NCBI GenBank assembly: GCA_963733265.1
Contig: CAVTCF010000002.1
Coordinates: 682,001 to 746,000, forward strand
Direction of reading: 5' to 3'
Source of the DNA: PALSA-1006 sp963733265
GTDB lineage: Bacteria; Pseudomonadota; Gammaproteobacteria; Burkholderiales; Gallionellaceae
Length of the DNA stretch: 64,000 bases
The notes below the pieces were generated by a model that saw only the letters and a list, made by a program, of their open reading frames with translations, searched no databases and had not been told where the DNA came from. A program made the position numbers and the translations under genes. Of the stretch, positions 18,839 to 27,245 are shown piece after piece; position 1 is the first letter of the stretch; each line of letters starts with the position of its first letter.

Positions 18839-20032
18839 TTACGAGCCACCCTGACTTAATCCTGACCATGCATCAAATTTGCCAAACATTTTAACAGCTT
18901 TTGTCCCCGCCCCATCATCCTTGCTCTGTATCCATTTACCATACCGTCTGAATATCATAGAAGTGTCGGCGTGCCCCATTTGCCCAGCCAACCAAATGGG
19001 TGACTCTCCCGCAGTCAACATCATCGAAGCATAAGTGTGTCTTGTCTGGTATGGATTTCTATAGCGCACCCCTGCCCTCTTCAATGCAGGAATCCAGACA
19101 TTCTCTCTAATGCGGCGATCACCTCGCCATGGCTGATTATTATTAAGGGGATTTAAAAAGATCGGCGCCCCAATCAAGAAACTGTGGCATTTTTGCTTTT
19201 TGAGAGCATCTAGCGCGGGTTGCAGAAGCTTAACATCGCGAACGCTTCGCCGAGTCTTTGGCTTTTCAGCCTCTTTTGCCTTCTGCGTCTTAGCCTTAGA
19301 CACTCTAACGGTCCCTTTGACCCAATCAATATCCGACCATAGTAATGCAACCAACTCACTTGTTCTGAGACCCGTCCAAAAGGCAAATTCAATTAGATTT
19401 AGGTATTGAGGCTCCTTGAGTGCTGCCAATATTAATGACTGCTCATCAGCTGTAAACGGGTCTATGGCATCCTCTGAATCAGGTGCCTCCATATTTTTGT
19501 ATGTCCAGCCGTAGAGTGGATTCGACTCAATTAGATCGTCACTCATAGCATCTTGCAGCGCTGACCGTAGAACACTCTGGACATTAGCTAGGCGTTTGTT
19601 CCCTGCAGTCTGTTTGTTGCACCAATCTTTAACGTGAAGCCTGCGAAGTTCTGCAAGAGTGAGATGACCGAATGCCGGAATTAGTGTGTTGTTAACTGTT
19701 TTCCCATAATCGTCATATGTGCTGCTATGAAGGTATCTTTCTTTCCCCTCTAACCATGTCGTCAGATATACCTTCAAGAGATATCCTTCGCCTTTGAATT
19801 CCGAGAACTGAAGCCCTCGACTAGAGTCAGGGAAAGTGGTGCGGTAATCGAACGTTCCTTGCTCAATAGCGAACAGGATTGCCGCGCGATGCTGCTCTAC
19901 TCTCTTCAGATTAACGGCGGTGGGCTTGAGTTTGAAGGTTTCCCGGCACCTGACCCCTTTGTACCTGAAATCCATTTCGATCGAGCTTTCTGAGACGGCT
20001 CGCACGCCAATCCATTTTGATTCTCCACCCAT
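18839..20032 (-). CDS. Tyrosine recombinase (phage/island integrase)
   Basis: A 397-residue integrase with an N-terminal Arm-DNA-binding domain (DFRYKGVRCRETFKLKP, DUF3596-like), a SAM-like core-binding domain (about 80-180) and a C-terminal catalytic domain. I see the first catalytic Arg in GLRTSELVALLW, the second in QTRHTYAS, GQMGHAD and the nucleophile in RRYGKW. The first box-II His is replaced by Tyr (PYQTRH). It is transcribed towards the tRNA-Asp remnant 22 nt away, so it probably integrated this element. The upstream excisionase gene, whose frame overlaps this one, has been split by an IS. Confidence 0.92.
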   Translation of the reverse strand: MGGESKWIGVRAVSESSIEMDFRYKGVRCRETFKLKPTAVNLKRVEQHRAAILFAIEQGTFDYRTTFPDSSRGLQFSEFKGEGYLLKVYLTTWLEGKERYLHSSTYDDYGKTVNNTLIPAFGHLTLAELRRLHVKDWCNKQTAGNKRLANVQSVLRSALQDAMSDDLIESNPLYGWTYKNMEAPDSEDAIDPFTADEQSLILAALKEPQYLNLIEFAFWTGLRTSELVALLWSDIDWVKGTVRVSKAKTQKAKEAEKPKTRRSVRDVKLLQPALDALKKQKCHSFLIGAPIFLNPLNNNQPWRGDRRIRENVWIPALKRAGVRYRNPYQTRHTYASMMLTAGESPIWLAGQMGHADTSMIFRRYGKWIQSKDDGAGTKAVKMFGKFDAWSGLSQGGS

Positions 20033-20101
20033 TCGTTATACCCCTCAACATTAACAAGTACGTGTCCATCAGGTGCACGTTTCCACACCACATTCTCGCG
20101 C
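19906..20101 (-). pseudogene. Excisionase, C-terminal part (split by the IS21 element)
   Basis: This holds the C-terminal half of a small excisionase, with the family-like stretch WKRAPDGHVLVNVEGYNEW. Removing the IS and one 5-bp duplication fuses it in frame to the N-terminal half at 22713-22809, reading GVWRENVVWKRAPDG across the join. The frame runs on to 19906, overlapping the start of the integrase gene by 127 nt. The part beyond about NEWVEN is low-complexity and may be poorly conserved. Confidence 0.75.
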
Positions 20102-20265
20102 TGCGAATTCCGGTGGCATTCTGCCACTGATTCCACGAACATTCTGCCACCCATTCCATGAGCATGTTGCCACCGATTCCGGTGTGATTCTGCCACCCCC
20201 GTCAGGGAGCGACGCAAGATAATTTTCACCTACCATTCGCCCTTTTTTCGGAAAGAGGGTCGAAT

Positions 20266-21810
20266 ATGGAGAAGTTGTCGATGCGTAAAATCAGAGAAAT
20301 ATTACGACTGAAGTTTGAACTTGATCTGTCAGACCGGCAGATATCCATCAGCACTAGCGTATCCAGACCCACGGTCAGTGACTATTTGCGCCGCTTTGCG
20401 GTGTCAGGTTTGTCGTGGCCGCTCCCGCTAGACATGTCCGATGCCGCAATTGATGCGCGGCTGTTCCCCCCTAAATCAGCATTGCCGGATGCCTTACGAC
20501 CGGTGCCCGACTGGGCAGTGGTCAATCGAGAACTGCGCCGCAAAGGGGTCACCATGTTCTTGATGTGGCACGAGTACAAGGCAAACCAGCCTGATGGATT
20601 CAACTACAGTTGGTTCTGCGAAAGTTATCGGAAATGGTCTGGCAAGCTCGATGCCGTGATGCGTCAGGAGCATCTGGCTGGCGAGAAATGCTTTGTGGAT
20701 TATTGCGGGCAAACAATGCCGGTTACTGATCGGTACACCGGCGAGATTCGACAAGTGCAAATCTTCGTAGGCGTAATGGGCGCATCCAACTACACCTATG
20801 CCGAAGCGACTTTTAGCCAAACATTGCCGGACTGGATTGGCAGCCACATCCGCATGTTGGAGTTCTTCGGCGCAGCGCCGGAAATTCTGGTGCCGGACAA
20901 TCTCAGGAGCGGTGTCAGCAAAGCCTGCCGATATGAGCCTGACACGAATCCGAGCTATCACGCTTTTGCCACCCACTACGGCATCGCTGTGATCCCTGCT
21001 CGCAGCAGAAAACCGAGGGATAAAGCCAAAGTTGAAAATGGCGTATTAGTGGTGACTCGCTGGATACTGGCCTGTTTGCGCAACCACGCCTTCTTCAGTT
21101 TGGCAGAACTGAATACAGCGATCAGAGATCTGCTGACACGGCTAAATCAGCGGCCATTCAAGAAGTTGGCAGGATGTCGCGAAACACTGTTCCGTACTGT
21201 TGACTATCCCGCGATGCGTCCTCTATCTGGGGAACGTCATATCTTCAGCGAATGGAAGAAGGTTCGCATGGGGCTGGATTACCACGTTGATCTGGGCGAT
21301 GGCTACTATTACTCGGTACCTTATAAGTTGATTGGCAAGCAACTTGACGTGAACTACAGCGAGTATGTCGTTGAAATACTATACCGAGGGGAGCGAGTTG
21401 CCAGTCACGCCAGATTGCACTCAGGCAACAAGAAACATTCGACACAGACTGCGCACATGCCCGAGGGGCATAGCAAAATGGCCGAATGGACACCGGAGCG
21501 AATCGTTAACTGGGGCGCATCCGTCGGTGTACATACGAGCAAACTGATCGAGGCGCTAATCAAACGCAAGCCCCATCCCCAACAGGCATTTCGCGCAGCG
21601 GCGGGCATTATCCGTCTGGGCAAGCATTATGGAAATGACCGAGTCGAAGCTGCTTGCCGCAGAGCTTACATCACCAACGCCATCAGCTACACATCGGTTG
21701 ATTCAATTTTAAAACACCGACTGGATGAAATGCCGCTGCCGCAAGACAGCCCGCAAAGTAGCCTTCCGATCTTCCACGACAACGTGCGTGGCCCGGGCTA
21801 TTACCATTAA
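20266..21810 (+). CDS. istA: IS21-family transposase IstA
   Basis: A 514-residue transposase. The N-terminus (MEKLSMRKIREILRLKFELDLSDRQIS) is a helix-turn-helix domain; the rve/DDE core carries Asp in FVDYCGQTMPV, Asp in VPDNLRSGV and Glu in DKAKVENGVL; a C-terminal Mu-type domain follows. It catalyses strand transfer with the IstB helper. Length is normal for the family and no frame disruption is seen. It is followed after 41 nt by istB. Confidence 0.95.
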   Translation: MEKLSMRKIREILRLKFELDLSDRQISISTSVSRPTVSDYLRRFAVSGLSWPLPLDMSDAAIDARLFPPKSALPDALRPVPDWAVVNRELRRKGVTMFLMWHEYKANQPDGFNYSWFCESYRKWSGKLDAVMRQEHLAGEKCFVDYCGQTMPVTDRYTGEIRQVQIFVGVMGASNYTYAEATFSQTLPDWIGSHIRMLEFFGAAPEILVPDNLRSGVSKACRYEPDTNPSYHAFATHYGIAVIPARSRKPRDKAKVENGVLVVTRWILACLRNHAFFSLAELNTAIRDLLTRLNQRPFKKLAGCRETLFRTVDYPAMRPLSGERHIFSEWKKVRMGLDYHVDLGDGYYYSVPYKLIGKQLDVNYSEYVVEILYRGERVASHARLHSGNKKHSTQTAHMPEGHSKMAEWTPERIVNWGASVGVHTSKLIEALIKRKPHPQQAFRAAAGIIRLGKHYGNDRVEAACRRAYITNAISYTSVDSILKHRLDEMPLPQDSPQSSLPIFHDNVRGPGYYH

Positions 21811-21851
21811 TCGAAACAATCTATTACAACCACTGACAGGAGCATAAAACC

Positions 21852-22607
21852 ATGATGTATCACCCCACCTTGGACAAACTGAAGCAACTGAAACTGATGG
21901 GCATGCTGCGCGCCTTGCAAGAACAGGAAAGTATCCCGGACATCCGCACTATGCCGTTCGAAGAACGATTCGGCTTGATTGTTGATAGGGAGTTAACCGA
22001 GAAAGACAATCGTCGTATGCAGACACGATTGCGTATGGCAAAGCTGAAACAGAACTCGGCTCTGGAAGATATCGATTTCAAAACTCCGCGCGAGCTGGAT
22101 CGTTCCTTGATCATGAAGCTGTCTGGATGCGAATGGGTGACGGAACATCTGAACGTGCTGATTACGGGCGCGACGGGTTTAGGCAAAACATTTCTGGCTT
22201 GCGCACTGGCGCACAAAGCCTGCCGCGAAGGATACAGTTCGCAATACGTTAGGCTGACGCGCTTGTTTCAGGAACTGGATATAGGGCGTGCCGATGGCCG
22301 CTACGCCAAGATGATACGACAATTGGCCAAGGCGGACGTCTTGATACTTGATGAATGGGGACTCGCCGTACTTACCGATCAACACCGGCGCGATTTGCTG
22401 GAAATAATGGATGACCGTTACAACCTGCGTGCAACGATCATCACCAGTCAGCTACCGGTAGCACATTGGCATGAGGCAATAGGTGACCCAACGCTGGCAG
22501 ATGCAATCCTGGATCGAGTGGTACACAACGCGTACAAGATCAATTTGAGCGGAAAAACCATGCGCAAAGACTTGGAAAAATTGACAACCGACACAACAAA
22601 ACCTTAA
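21852..22607 (+). CDS. istB: IS21-family helper ATPase IstB
   Basis: A 251-residue AAA+ ATPase related to DnaC, with Walker A GATGLGKT and Walker B VLILDEWG. It assembles on DNA and selects the target for IstA. Normal length (about 250). It lies 41 nt downstream of istA inside the terminal repeats of the element. Confidence 0.95.
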   Translation: MMYHPTLDKLKQLKLMGMLRALQEQESIPDIRTMPFEERFGLIVDRELTEKDNRRMQTRLRMAKLKQNSALEDIDFKTPRELDRSLIMKLSGCEWVTEHLNVLITGATGLGKTFLACALAHKACREGYSSQYVRLTRLFQELDIGRADGRYAKMIRQLAKADVLILDEWGLAVLTDQHRRDLLEIMDDRYNLRATIITSQLPVAHWHEAIGDPTLADAILDRVVHNAYKINLSGKTMRKDLEKLTTDTTKP

Positions 22608-22712
22608 CCTAAAAACCTTGCGTCGCTTCGCTCCGACTGACCCGGCAGAATGATCGTGGATTAGGTGGCAGAATCATAACGGAATGGGTGGCAGAATGCC
22701 GTGGAATGCGCA

Positions 22713-22809
22713 CGCGCCAGACACCCTCGCGAATTTTACCTCGTACGGCGGCCTCGGTGTACCCGCTTTCTGAACAAAACTTGGCAATGGTTTTATATCT
22801 AATAGACAT
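22713..22809 (-). pseudogene. Excisionase, N-terminal part (split by the IS21 element)
   Basis: From the ATG at 22809 the minus strand reads MSIRYKTIAKFCSESGYTEA followed by a winged-helix-like AVRGKIREGVW, the N-terminal DNA-binding half of an integrase-associated excisionase. The IS21 element interrupts it after GVW(R). An in-frame ATG at 22830 is an alternative start; neither has a strong ribosome site. Loss of this gene would be expected to impair island excision. Confidence 0.75.
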
Positions 22810-23149
22810 GCCTTCATAGTAAAGGCACATGAAAGCGAAAAGTCGGACGAGAAAGCGCGAAAACTTGAACTATTCGTAGAAAAATAGGCTATTTGACCGG
22901 TTTACTTGGCAACACAACAAGGTCAGTCAATTAGCACCGTCTTTTGTTTTTCAGCATCATGCTGAATTACGGCGCCGCACGTTGCGGCATTCCAAAACAA
23001 TTGCGTATTCCGATGAATTCCGGTTTTTAACTGGATCCGGGTTTCTAATTACACGTAGAAAATCGCGTAACTTTAAAACAGGAGGTGACAAAATGACGCC
23101 ATCGTCATACACTAGGCATATTGAATTTATGCCCAACAAGGAGGCTGCC

Positions 23150-23458
23150 ATGTTAGCTAATACCGGAAAACGTCTCACCACACGTATCACTGATCATGTG
23201 CAGGATAAATTGCAAATGGCGGCGGATCTCGTTGGTGCTACGATGAACCAGTTTGTCGTACAGGCAGCATTGGAAAAGGCAGACAAGGTCATTGAAAGTG
23301 AGTCAACAGTCATCCTGACACGTCGGGAGTCGTTGCGCTTGCTGGAACTGATTGAAAATCCGCCACCAAAGAACGCAAAGCTCAAGAAATTGATGGCTGA
23401 CTACGAAAAAGGGAGGGCAGATGATCGCGATTCTTCCATTGACTGGTCACCACGATAG
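23150..23458 (+). CDS. tacA: DUF1778 antitoxin (TacA-like)
   Basis: A 102-residue protein from the ATG at 23150, chosen because AAGGAGG lies five bases upstream; the frame is open further 5' without support. The N-terminus is a ribbon-helix-helix DNA-binding domain (KRLTTRITDHVQDKLQMAADLVGATMNQFVVQAAL), the C-terminus an acidic/helical toxin-neutralising tail (NAKLKKLMADYEKG). It overlaps the GNAT toxin gene by 38 nt. Such antitoxins bind the toxin and autoregulate the operon. Confidence 0.88.
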   Translation: MLANTGKRLTTRITDHVQDKLQMAADLVGATMNQFVVQAALEKADKVIESESTVILTRRESLRLLELIENPPPKNAKLKKLMADYEKGRADDRDSSIDWSPR

Positions 23459-23891
23459 AAAGACTTTTGATTGCGGAAATAGCGAACTTAACCATTGGCT
23501 AGCTAACGTTGCTCAACAGCACAGATCCAAGGGAGTCTCTTCAACTTATGTTGCCGTCGAATCCGATATTGCCACCGAAATATTAGGGTTCTATGCCGTA
23601 AGTATCGCCGAGTTGCGTGGAGATGAAATACCGCCAGCATGGATCAAAAAGCTTCCTCAGAAGATTCCTGTTTTTCGCTTGGGTCGCCTTGCGATTGACA
23701 AGAAACATCAAGGAAAAGGCTTAGGTGGGAAACTTTTGGCTAACGCCATTTCGAGGTCGCAAAGAATATCTTCCGAAGTCGGAGGAATTGGCATCTTGGT
23801 TGATGCCAAGCCAGACGCGGTTGGTTTCTATGAACAATACGGCTTTGAACAACTAGCTGACCATCCGCTCAAATTGTTTTTGCGGATATAA
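23421..23891 (+). CDS. tacT: GNAT acetyltransferase toxin (TacT-like)
   Basis: A 156-residue GNAT-fold protein with the TacT start (FDCGNSELNHWL), the acetyl-CoA loop KKHQGKGLGGKLL and the catalytic-region Tyr in FYEQYGFEQL. Toxins of this family acetylate the amino group of aminoacyl-tRNAs and stop translation. The gene overlaps its antitoxin, looks intact and is followed by a terminator at 23901-23932. Confidence 0.9.
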   Translation: MIAILPLTGHHDRKTFDCGNSELNHWLANVAQQHRSKGVSSTYVAVESDIATEILGFYAVSIAELRGDEIPPAWIKKLPQKIPVFRLGRLAIDKKHQGKGLGGKLLANAISRSQRISSEVGGIGILVDAKPDAVGFYEQYGFEQLADHPLKLFLRI

Positions 23892-23900
23892 CTCAACTCA

Positions 23901-23932
23901 CCCTCGCACATCTCAGATGCGCGGGGATTTTT
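23901..23932 (+). terminator. Terminator of the tacAT pair
   Basis: An imperfect GC-rich hairpin (CCCTCGCACATCT against AGATGCGCGGGG) is followed by ATTTTT, 10 bases after the tacT stop. Confidence 0.65.
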
Positions 23933-24295
23933 CATTATTCGGCACCCATTTCAACGAACAAGCTGGGGATTCGAAGTGCATTGGTTGACTGACCGTACGG
24001 GGAAATCGTTTGATGCAAGTTGAGGCGGAACTTGAAGGTCAGCAATAGAATACATAAGAGTCAATTGAGTCTTTGAAGGTCGATTGACTCTGACCGGCCA
24101 TAACCTGCCGCTGGCCAATGACTGCTTTATGGCTTGCTATTTGATAGAGTGAAGTTCGGCTTCGTGCCAAAGCCTGAACTTCGCACTTTTCAAAAATAGT
24201 TTCTTTTTTCCTTACAACAACTTTCCCAATTCTTAGGGTAATAACATAAAAATATCTTGCATTTTCTCTGGGCAGTTAAAATCACATGAATCAAC
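23933..24295. repeat. Intergenic region with a degenerate dispersed repeat
   Basis: No gene seen. Around 24094-24160 the sequence GACCGGCCATAA...CTGCTTTATGGC resembles a second copy near 26981-27030 (GACCGGCCATAAA...CTGCTTTACGGC). A hairpin at 24150-24186 (GAAGTTC-GGCT against AGCC-TGAACTTC) precedes CACTTTT and could act as a terminator. The promoter of the broken pabB gene should lie near 24240. Confidence 0.4.
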
Positions 24296-24851
24296 ATGAC
24301 TTTCCCACAATCAAATTATTGCGAAATTGATTTTCCATATCCCTCAATAGAAGGGCGTAGCCCTGCATTTTTTTGCAATCCCGAATGTACTCTGACTGCC
24401 GAAAGCATTATCGAGGTTCCAGAACTGCTATCCAAAGTTGAGTCCTATGCTCTTTCTGGATATTGGGTTGTGGGTTTTGTTGCTTATGAAGCTGCGGCAG
24501 CGTTCGATAAATCTTTACATACGAATGAATCACCACCATCAGATTTGCCGTGCGCCATGTTTGCCGTATATCGTAATGCATCAACAAATCAACGACCGCG
24601 CAAGGAACATCTTGTTGGAGCATGGCACGATAAGACTGTACGAGGAAGTTTTGACGCAACAGTAAAAAAAATAAAAGACGGAATATCTGAAGGAGACTTC
24701 TATCAAGTTAACTACACTACTCGATTACATGCGGCATTTATTGGTGATGGTTTATCATTTTATGACAGGCTTAAAGAGAGTCAGCCGTTGGCCTACTGTG
24801 CCTATTTGGATTTTGGAAATTGGCAGATTTGTTCAGTTTCGCCTGATAAAG
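24296..24851 (+). pseudogene. pabB: pabB-pabC fusion, N-terminal fragment (aminodeoxychorismate synthase component I)
   Basis: About 185 residues match the N-terminus of the PabB (chorismate-binding) part of PabB-PabC fusion proteins: LSGYWVVGFVAYEAAAAFD, then GDFYQVNYTTRL and the start of the chorismate-binding core, ending at CSVSPDK. At 24852 the gene is interrupted by an IS3-type end (TGGACCCC). The C-terminal PabC fragment resumes after the IS remnant at about 25541. Roughly 300 residues, including most of the chorismate-binding site, are missing, so the gene cannot make 4-aminobenzoate. A functional copy must exist elsewhere or the strain needs another route. Confidence 0.82.
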
Positions 24852-25540
24852 TGGACCCCTCGGTCAAGACAATAATGTATCGAGTTTAAGAGGGTAACCT
24901 TCTTCCTGCAGCGGAACGGCGCTGCCCCGGTTTTCTGTTTCTTTTTTTGTTTCTATTTCTGAGTGAGTTTTTTCTTTCTCACTGTATTTGTCCACAATCC
25001 TTGCACCGCCTCCGCTCGCTGTTCGATAGACCTGATCAGGCGTTTCGTAGCTCAGTGACTGGTGCGGTCTTTCCGTGTTGTAAAGCACGAAGTATTCTGT
25101 CAATCCTATCAGTAATTCAGACATCGTGGTGTAACTTTTCAAATACACGTCTTCGTGTTTGACGCTACGCCAGAGTCGTTCCACAAAGATATTATCCAGT
25201 GCCCTACCTCGTCCATCCATGCTGATGGCAATTCCTTTTTTCAACAGCACGCCGGTAAAAACTTCACTGGTGAACTGGCAACCCTGGTCGGTGTTGAATA
25301 TCTCCGGCGTTCCATACGCCTGCAATGCCTGCTCCAGACAGTCCACGCAGAACCCACTATCCAGCGTATTCGACAGCCGCCATGACAACACTTTTCGCGA
25401 GTACCAGTCGATCACGGCCACCAGATACACAAACCCACGCGGCAGCCGGATGTAGGTGATGTCCGTACTCCACACCTGATTGGGGCGGATCACATTCACG
25501 CCCCTGAGCAAGTACGGATACACGTCGAGAAATCTATACA
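24852..25540 (-). mobile_element. IS3-family insertion sequence remnant
   Basis: The terminus TGGACCCCTC at 24852 is typical of one IS3-family end. Only the 3' two-thirds of the transposase orfB is present; orfA, the start of orfB and the opposite inverted repeat are missing. The right junction to pabC lies near 25540 but cannot be fixed by eye. A deletion that removed the IS 5' half together with the middle of pabBC explains this. Confidence 0.82.
24864..25540 (-). pseudogene. IS3-family transposase OrfB, N-terminally truncated
   Basis: About 220 residues of the rve/DDE catalytic domain: Asp in VWSTDITYI, Asp in FNTDQGCQFTS and Glu in VERLWRSVKHEDVYLK, then the typical ending TERPHQSLSYETPDQVY and a low-complexity tail. 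Family proteins have a further N-terminal HTH_21 region that is absent here. The open frame continues to an ATG at 25577, but those first residues are antisense pabC sequence. Confidence 0.88.
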
Positions 25541-25840
25541 TCCTTGACTCATAATCAAGCAGGAATATTTGATACATTGTTATACAACGAGCGGGGTGAA
25601 TTGACTGAATTTACCCGCGGAAATATTCTCATTGAGCTTGAAGGAGAATTGGTAACCCCCGCAACGATTTGTGGACTTCTTCCTGGCGTGTTTCGCGAAA
25701 TATTACTAAAAAGGAAACGAGTGCATGAGGCAATTGTAACAAGATACGACTTAATGAACGCGAAACGTATCTGGTTCGCAAACAGCGTTCGAGGTGCATT
25801 TGAGGTCAAATATTTTTTAGAACCGAATAGGAATACATGA
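25541..25840 (+). pseudogene. pabC: pabB-pabC fusion, C-terminal fragment (aminodeoxychorismate lyase part)
   Basis: About 98 residues match the end of PLP-dependent aminodeoxychorismate lyase (fold type IV): GIFDTLLYNERGELTEFTRGNILIE, CGLLPGVFREILL and IWFANSVRGAFEV. The catalytic lysine region lies in the deleted part. It shares strand and frame order with the pabB fragment at 24296, so both come from one fused gene. Confidence 0.82.
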
Positions 25841-26166
25841 GCCAAATGCCTCATAAACTTTCTTTGGTCAACTGTAACTATGATGAACGTCGGTTAATGT
25901 TTACGATTGTGAGCTCTGAAAAATAGCTACAGACACCGGAACAGGCAAAATTATCAAAATTTCAAGGTCTGTTCCTTTTTCAGGAACAGACCCCCATTGT
26001 GAAGAATGCTAAACTGGTGCCGTCGGCCATCTTCTGCCAGTCAGGTCTGGCGGTTATCGGGCAGTCAATCTTCAGGTCGCGATAGTCAGTATTCTCTGCT
26101 GAAGATCTGAATTAATGCTTTCCAATTATCATTGCACTAGAGCAATGATTGCCCTATACTTACCCC
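25841..26166. other. Intergenic stretch with a hairpin and a possible gene remnant
   Basis: A perfect 9-bp inverted repeat (GTCTGTTCC at 25967-25975, GGAACAGAC at 25983-25991) is present. On the minus strand, roughly 25975-26090 reads as about 38 codons (DYRDLKIDCPITARPDWQ...) with no start codon, upstream TAA and a stop at the hairpin, which looks like the tail of a lost small gene. Nothing else is seen. Confidence 0.35.
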
Positions 26167-26398
26167 ATGCCTACTTTGCAACGATTCGCCGATTGCCGTG
26201 TTGTGATGTATCTCGATGATCATCCACCACCCCATGTTCATGTTCTGCTGCGAAGTGGACGCGACTGCATCGTAAGATATAGCAACAATACAGATTAGTG
26301 GCAAAGTGGCGGAACGTGAAATTCGTGAAGCGTTAGTGTGGATTGAACAAGAGCGAGCTTTTTTGTTGAATGAATGGTCGAGGTGCACCCATGAGTGA
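26167..26398 (+). pseudogene. DUF4160 family gene with a +1 frameshift
   Basis: From the ATG at 26167 the sequence reads MPTLQRFADCRVVMYLDDHP followed by PPHVHVLLRSGRDCIV, matching DUF4160 proteins. An apparent extra A after the GTA codon (about 26272-26275) shifts the frame and the next codons lead to TAG. In the +1 frame the family sequence continues as DIATIQISGKVAEREIREAL and ends WSRCTHE, its TGA overlapping the ATG of the next gene by 8 nt. DUF4160 and DUF2442 genes often sit in pairs that resemble toxin-antitoxin modules. A sequencing error could also explain the shift. Confidence 0.75.
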
Positions 26399-26876
26399 AT
26401 ATTTTTTTCCCAAGATTTTGTCAGTTGAGGCTTTAGAGCCGTATCGCCTGCGTACAACATGGAGTACCGGAGAGGTATTGGATGTCAATGTTGAACGCAT
26501 TCTCAGCAAGCCAGCACTGAAGGAAATTCTGAAGCCAGAAGTGTTTGCACGGGTACATACCGACGGATTCAGTATTGAGTGGATTGATACTGAACTTGGC
26601 CCAGATAATGTATACGCTTGGGCGAAGGAACAGGCAGGTGAAGTTAGTCACGAAATGTTCGGCGGTTGGATGTATCGTAATAAACTTTCGTTATCTGGTG
26701 CTGCAGAAGCACTTGGAATTAGTCGTCGCATGGTTAGTTATTATCGAACTGCGCACAAGTCAATCCCACGAGCCATCTGGCTTGCCTGCCTTGGTTGGGA
26801 AGTGACATGTCCGAGTGAAAACAAAATGCCTTATTCTCTTCCGACTGCTCGTGAATACGCAGCTCTTCACGCATAG
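26391..26876 (+). CDS. DUF2442 domain protein with C-terminal helix-turn-helix
   Basis: A 161-residue protein from the ATG at 26391, which overlaps the stop of the broken DUF4160 gene. The N-terminal 80 residues are a DUF2442 domain (YRLRTTWSTGEVLDVNVERIL, SIEWIDTELGPDNVYAWA); the C-terminus contains a helix-turn-helix (LSGAAEALGISRRMVSYYRT). It probably acts as the DNA-binding partner of the DUF4160 protein. With that partner frameshifted, the module is likely inactive or reduced to its regulator. Confidence 0.8.
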   Translation: MSEYFFPKILSVEALEPYRLRTTWSTGEVLDVNVERILSKPALKEILKPEVFARVHTDGFSIEWIDTELGPDNVYAWAKEQAGEVSHEMFGGWMYRNKLSLSGAAEALGISRRMVSYYRTAHKSIPRAIWLACLGWEVTCPSENKMPYSLPTAREYAALHA

Positions 26877-27118
26877 CAACTGTTTCTTGAGTGACATTAT
26901 CAACGGGCGGAATTCATTTTTGAATGTCTTCCAATAGTTTAGGAGCAGACGTTAGAATCAAATGAGAGCATGAGGCAGTGACCGGCCATAAACCGACCTC
27001 CACGAAGGGCTGCTTTACGGCAGGCAATTGATACTTGGTAGAAACCGAATTTCATTTTCTAATGTAGTTGTAATCTCTCTCCCAAAGACAATTGCAAACC
27101 AGCGAATTCTGTAAATAG
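26877..27118. repeat. Intergenic region with second copy of a degenerate repeat
   Basis: No gene seen. Bases about 26981-27050 resemble the repeat near 24094. The remainder is AT-rich. Confidence 0.35.
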
Positions 27119-27244
27119 TTACTTCCAACGATATCCGATACTAATGCGCAACCCAGTCAAATTAACATTGGCATCCGAATAATTTATTTTCGCAGAATCA
27201 TATTGCCCCATTAGATACCACTTGCTATCTGACGGCTCCCAGCC
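27119..27244 (-). pseudogene. C-terminal remnant of an outer-membrane beta-barrel protein
   Basis: The minus strand reads GWEPSDSKWYLMGQYDSAKI and on to LTGLRISIGYRWK and a stop at 27119. The alternating pattern and aromatic C-terminal strand are typical of an outer-membrane barrel. The frame is cut at 27245 where the group II intron sequence begins, and no upstream part is found beyond it. Confidence 0.55.
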
Positions 27245-27245
27245 A

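Larger units (their letters stand above)
20102..22712 (+). mobile_element. IS21-family insertion sequence, complete
   Basis: The ends are TGCGAATTCC and, inverted, TGCGCATTCC, both followed by several copies of a repeat built on ATTCTGCCAC..ATTCC spaced about 23 bases (four on the left, three on the right), the multiple transposase-binding sites typical of IS21. The 5-bp sequence CGCGC flanks both sides (20097-20101 and 22713-22717) as the target duplication. It encodes intact IstA and IstB. The clean duplication and intact genes suggest a fairly recent insertion. Confidence 0.92.

Noticed and set aside
18787..18860. A complete tRNA-Asp gene at the island edge
   Set aside because: Only the T arm and acceptor 3' strand are present. 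The anticodon and D arms cannot be found in the adjoining integrase sequence.
19906..20229. A free-standing 107-residue gene upstream of the integrase
   Set aside because: Its first third is IS21 terminal-repeat sequence. The real gene is the excisionase split by the IS.
24864..25577. Full-length IS3 transposase starting at 25577
   Set aside because: The first residues are antisense pabC sequence and the conserved N-terminal domain is missing, so the gene is a truncated remnant.
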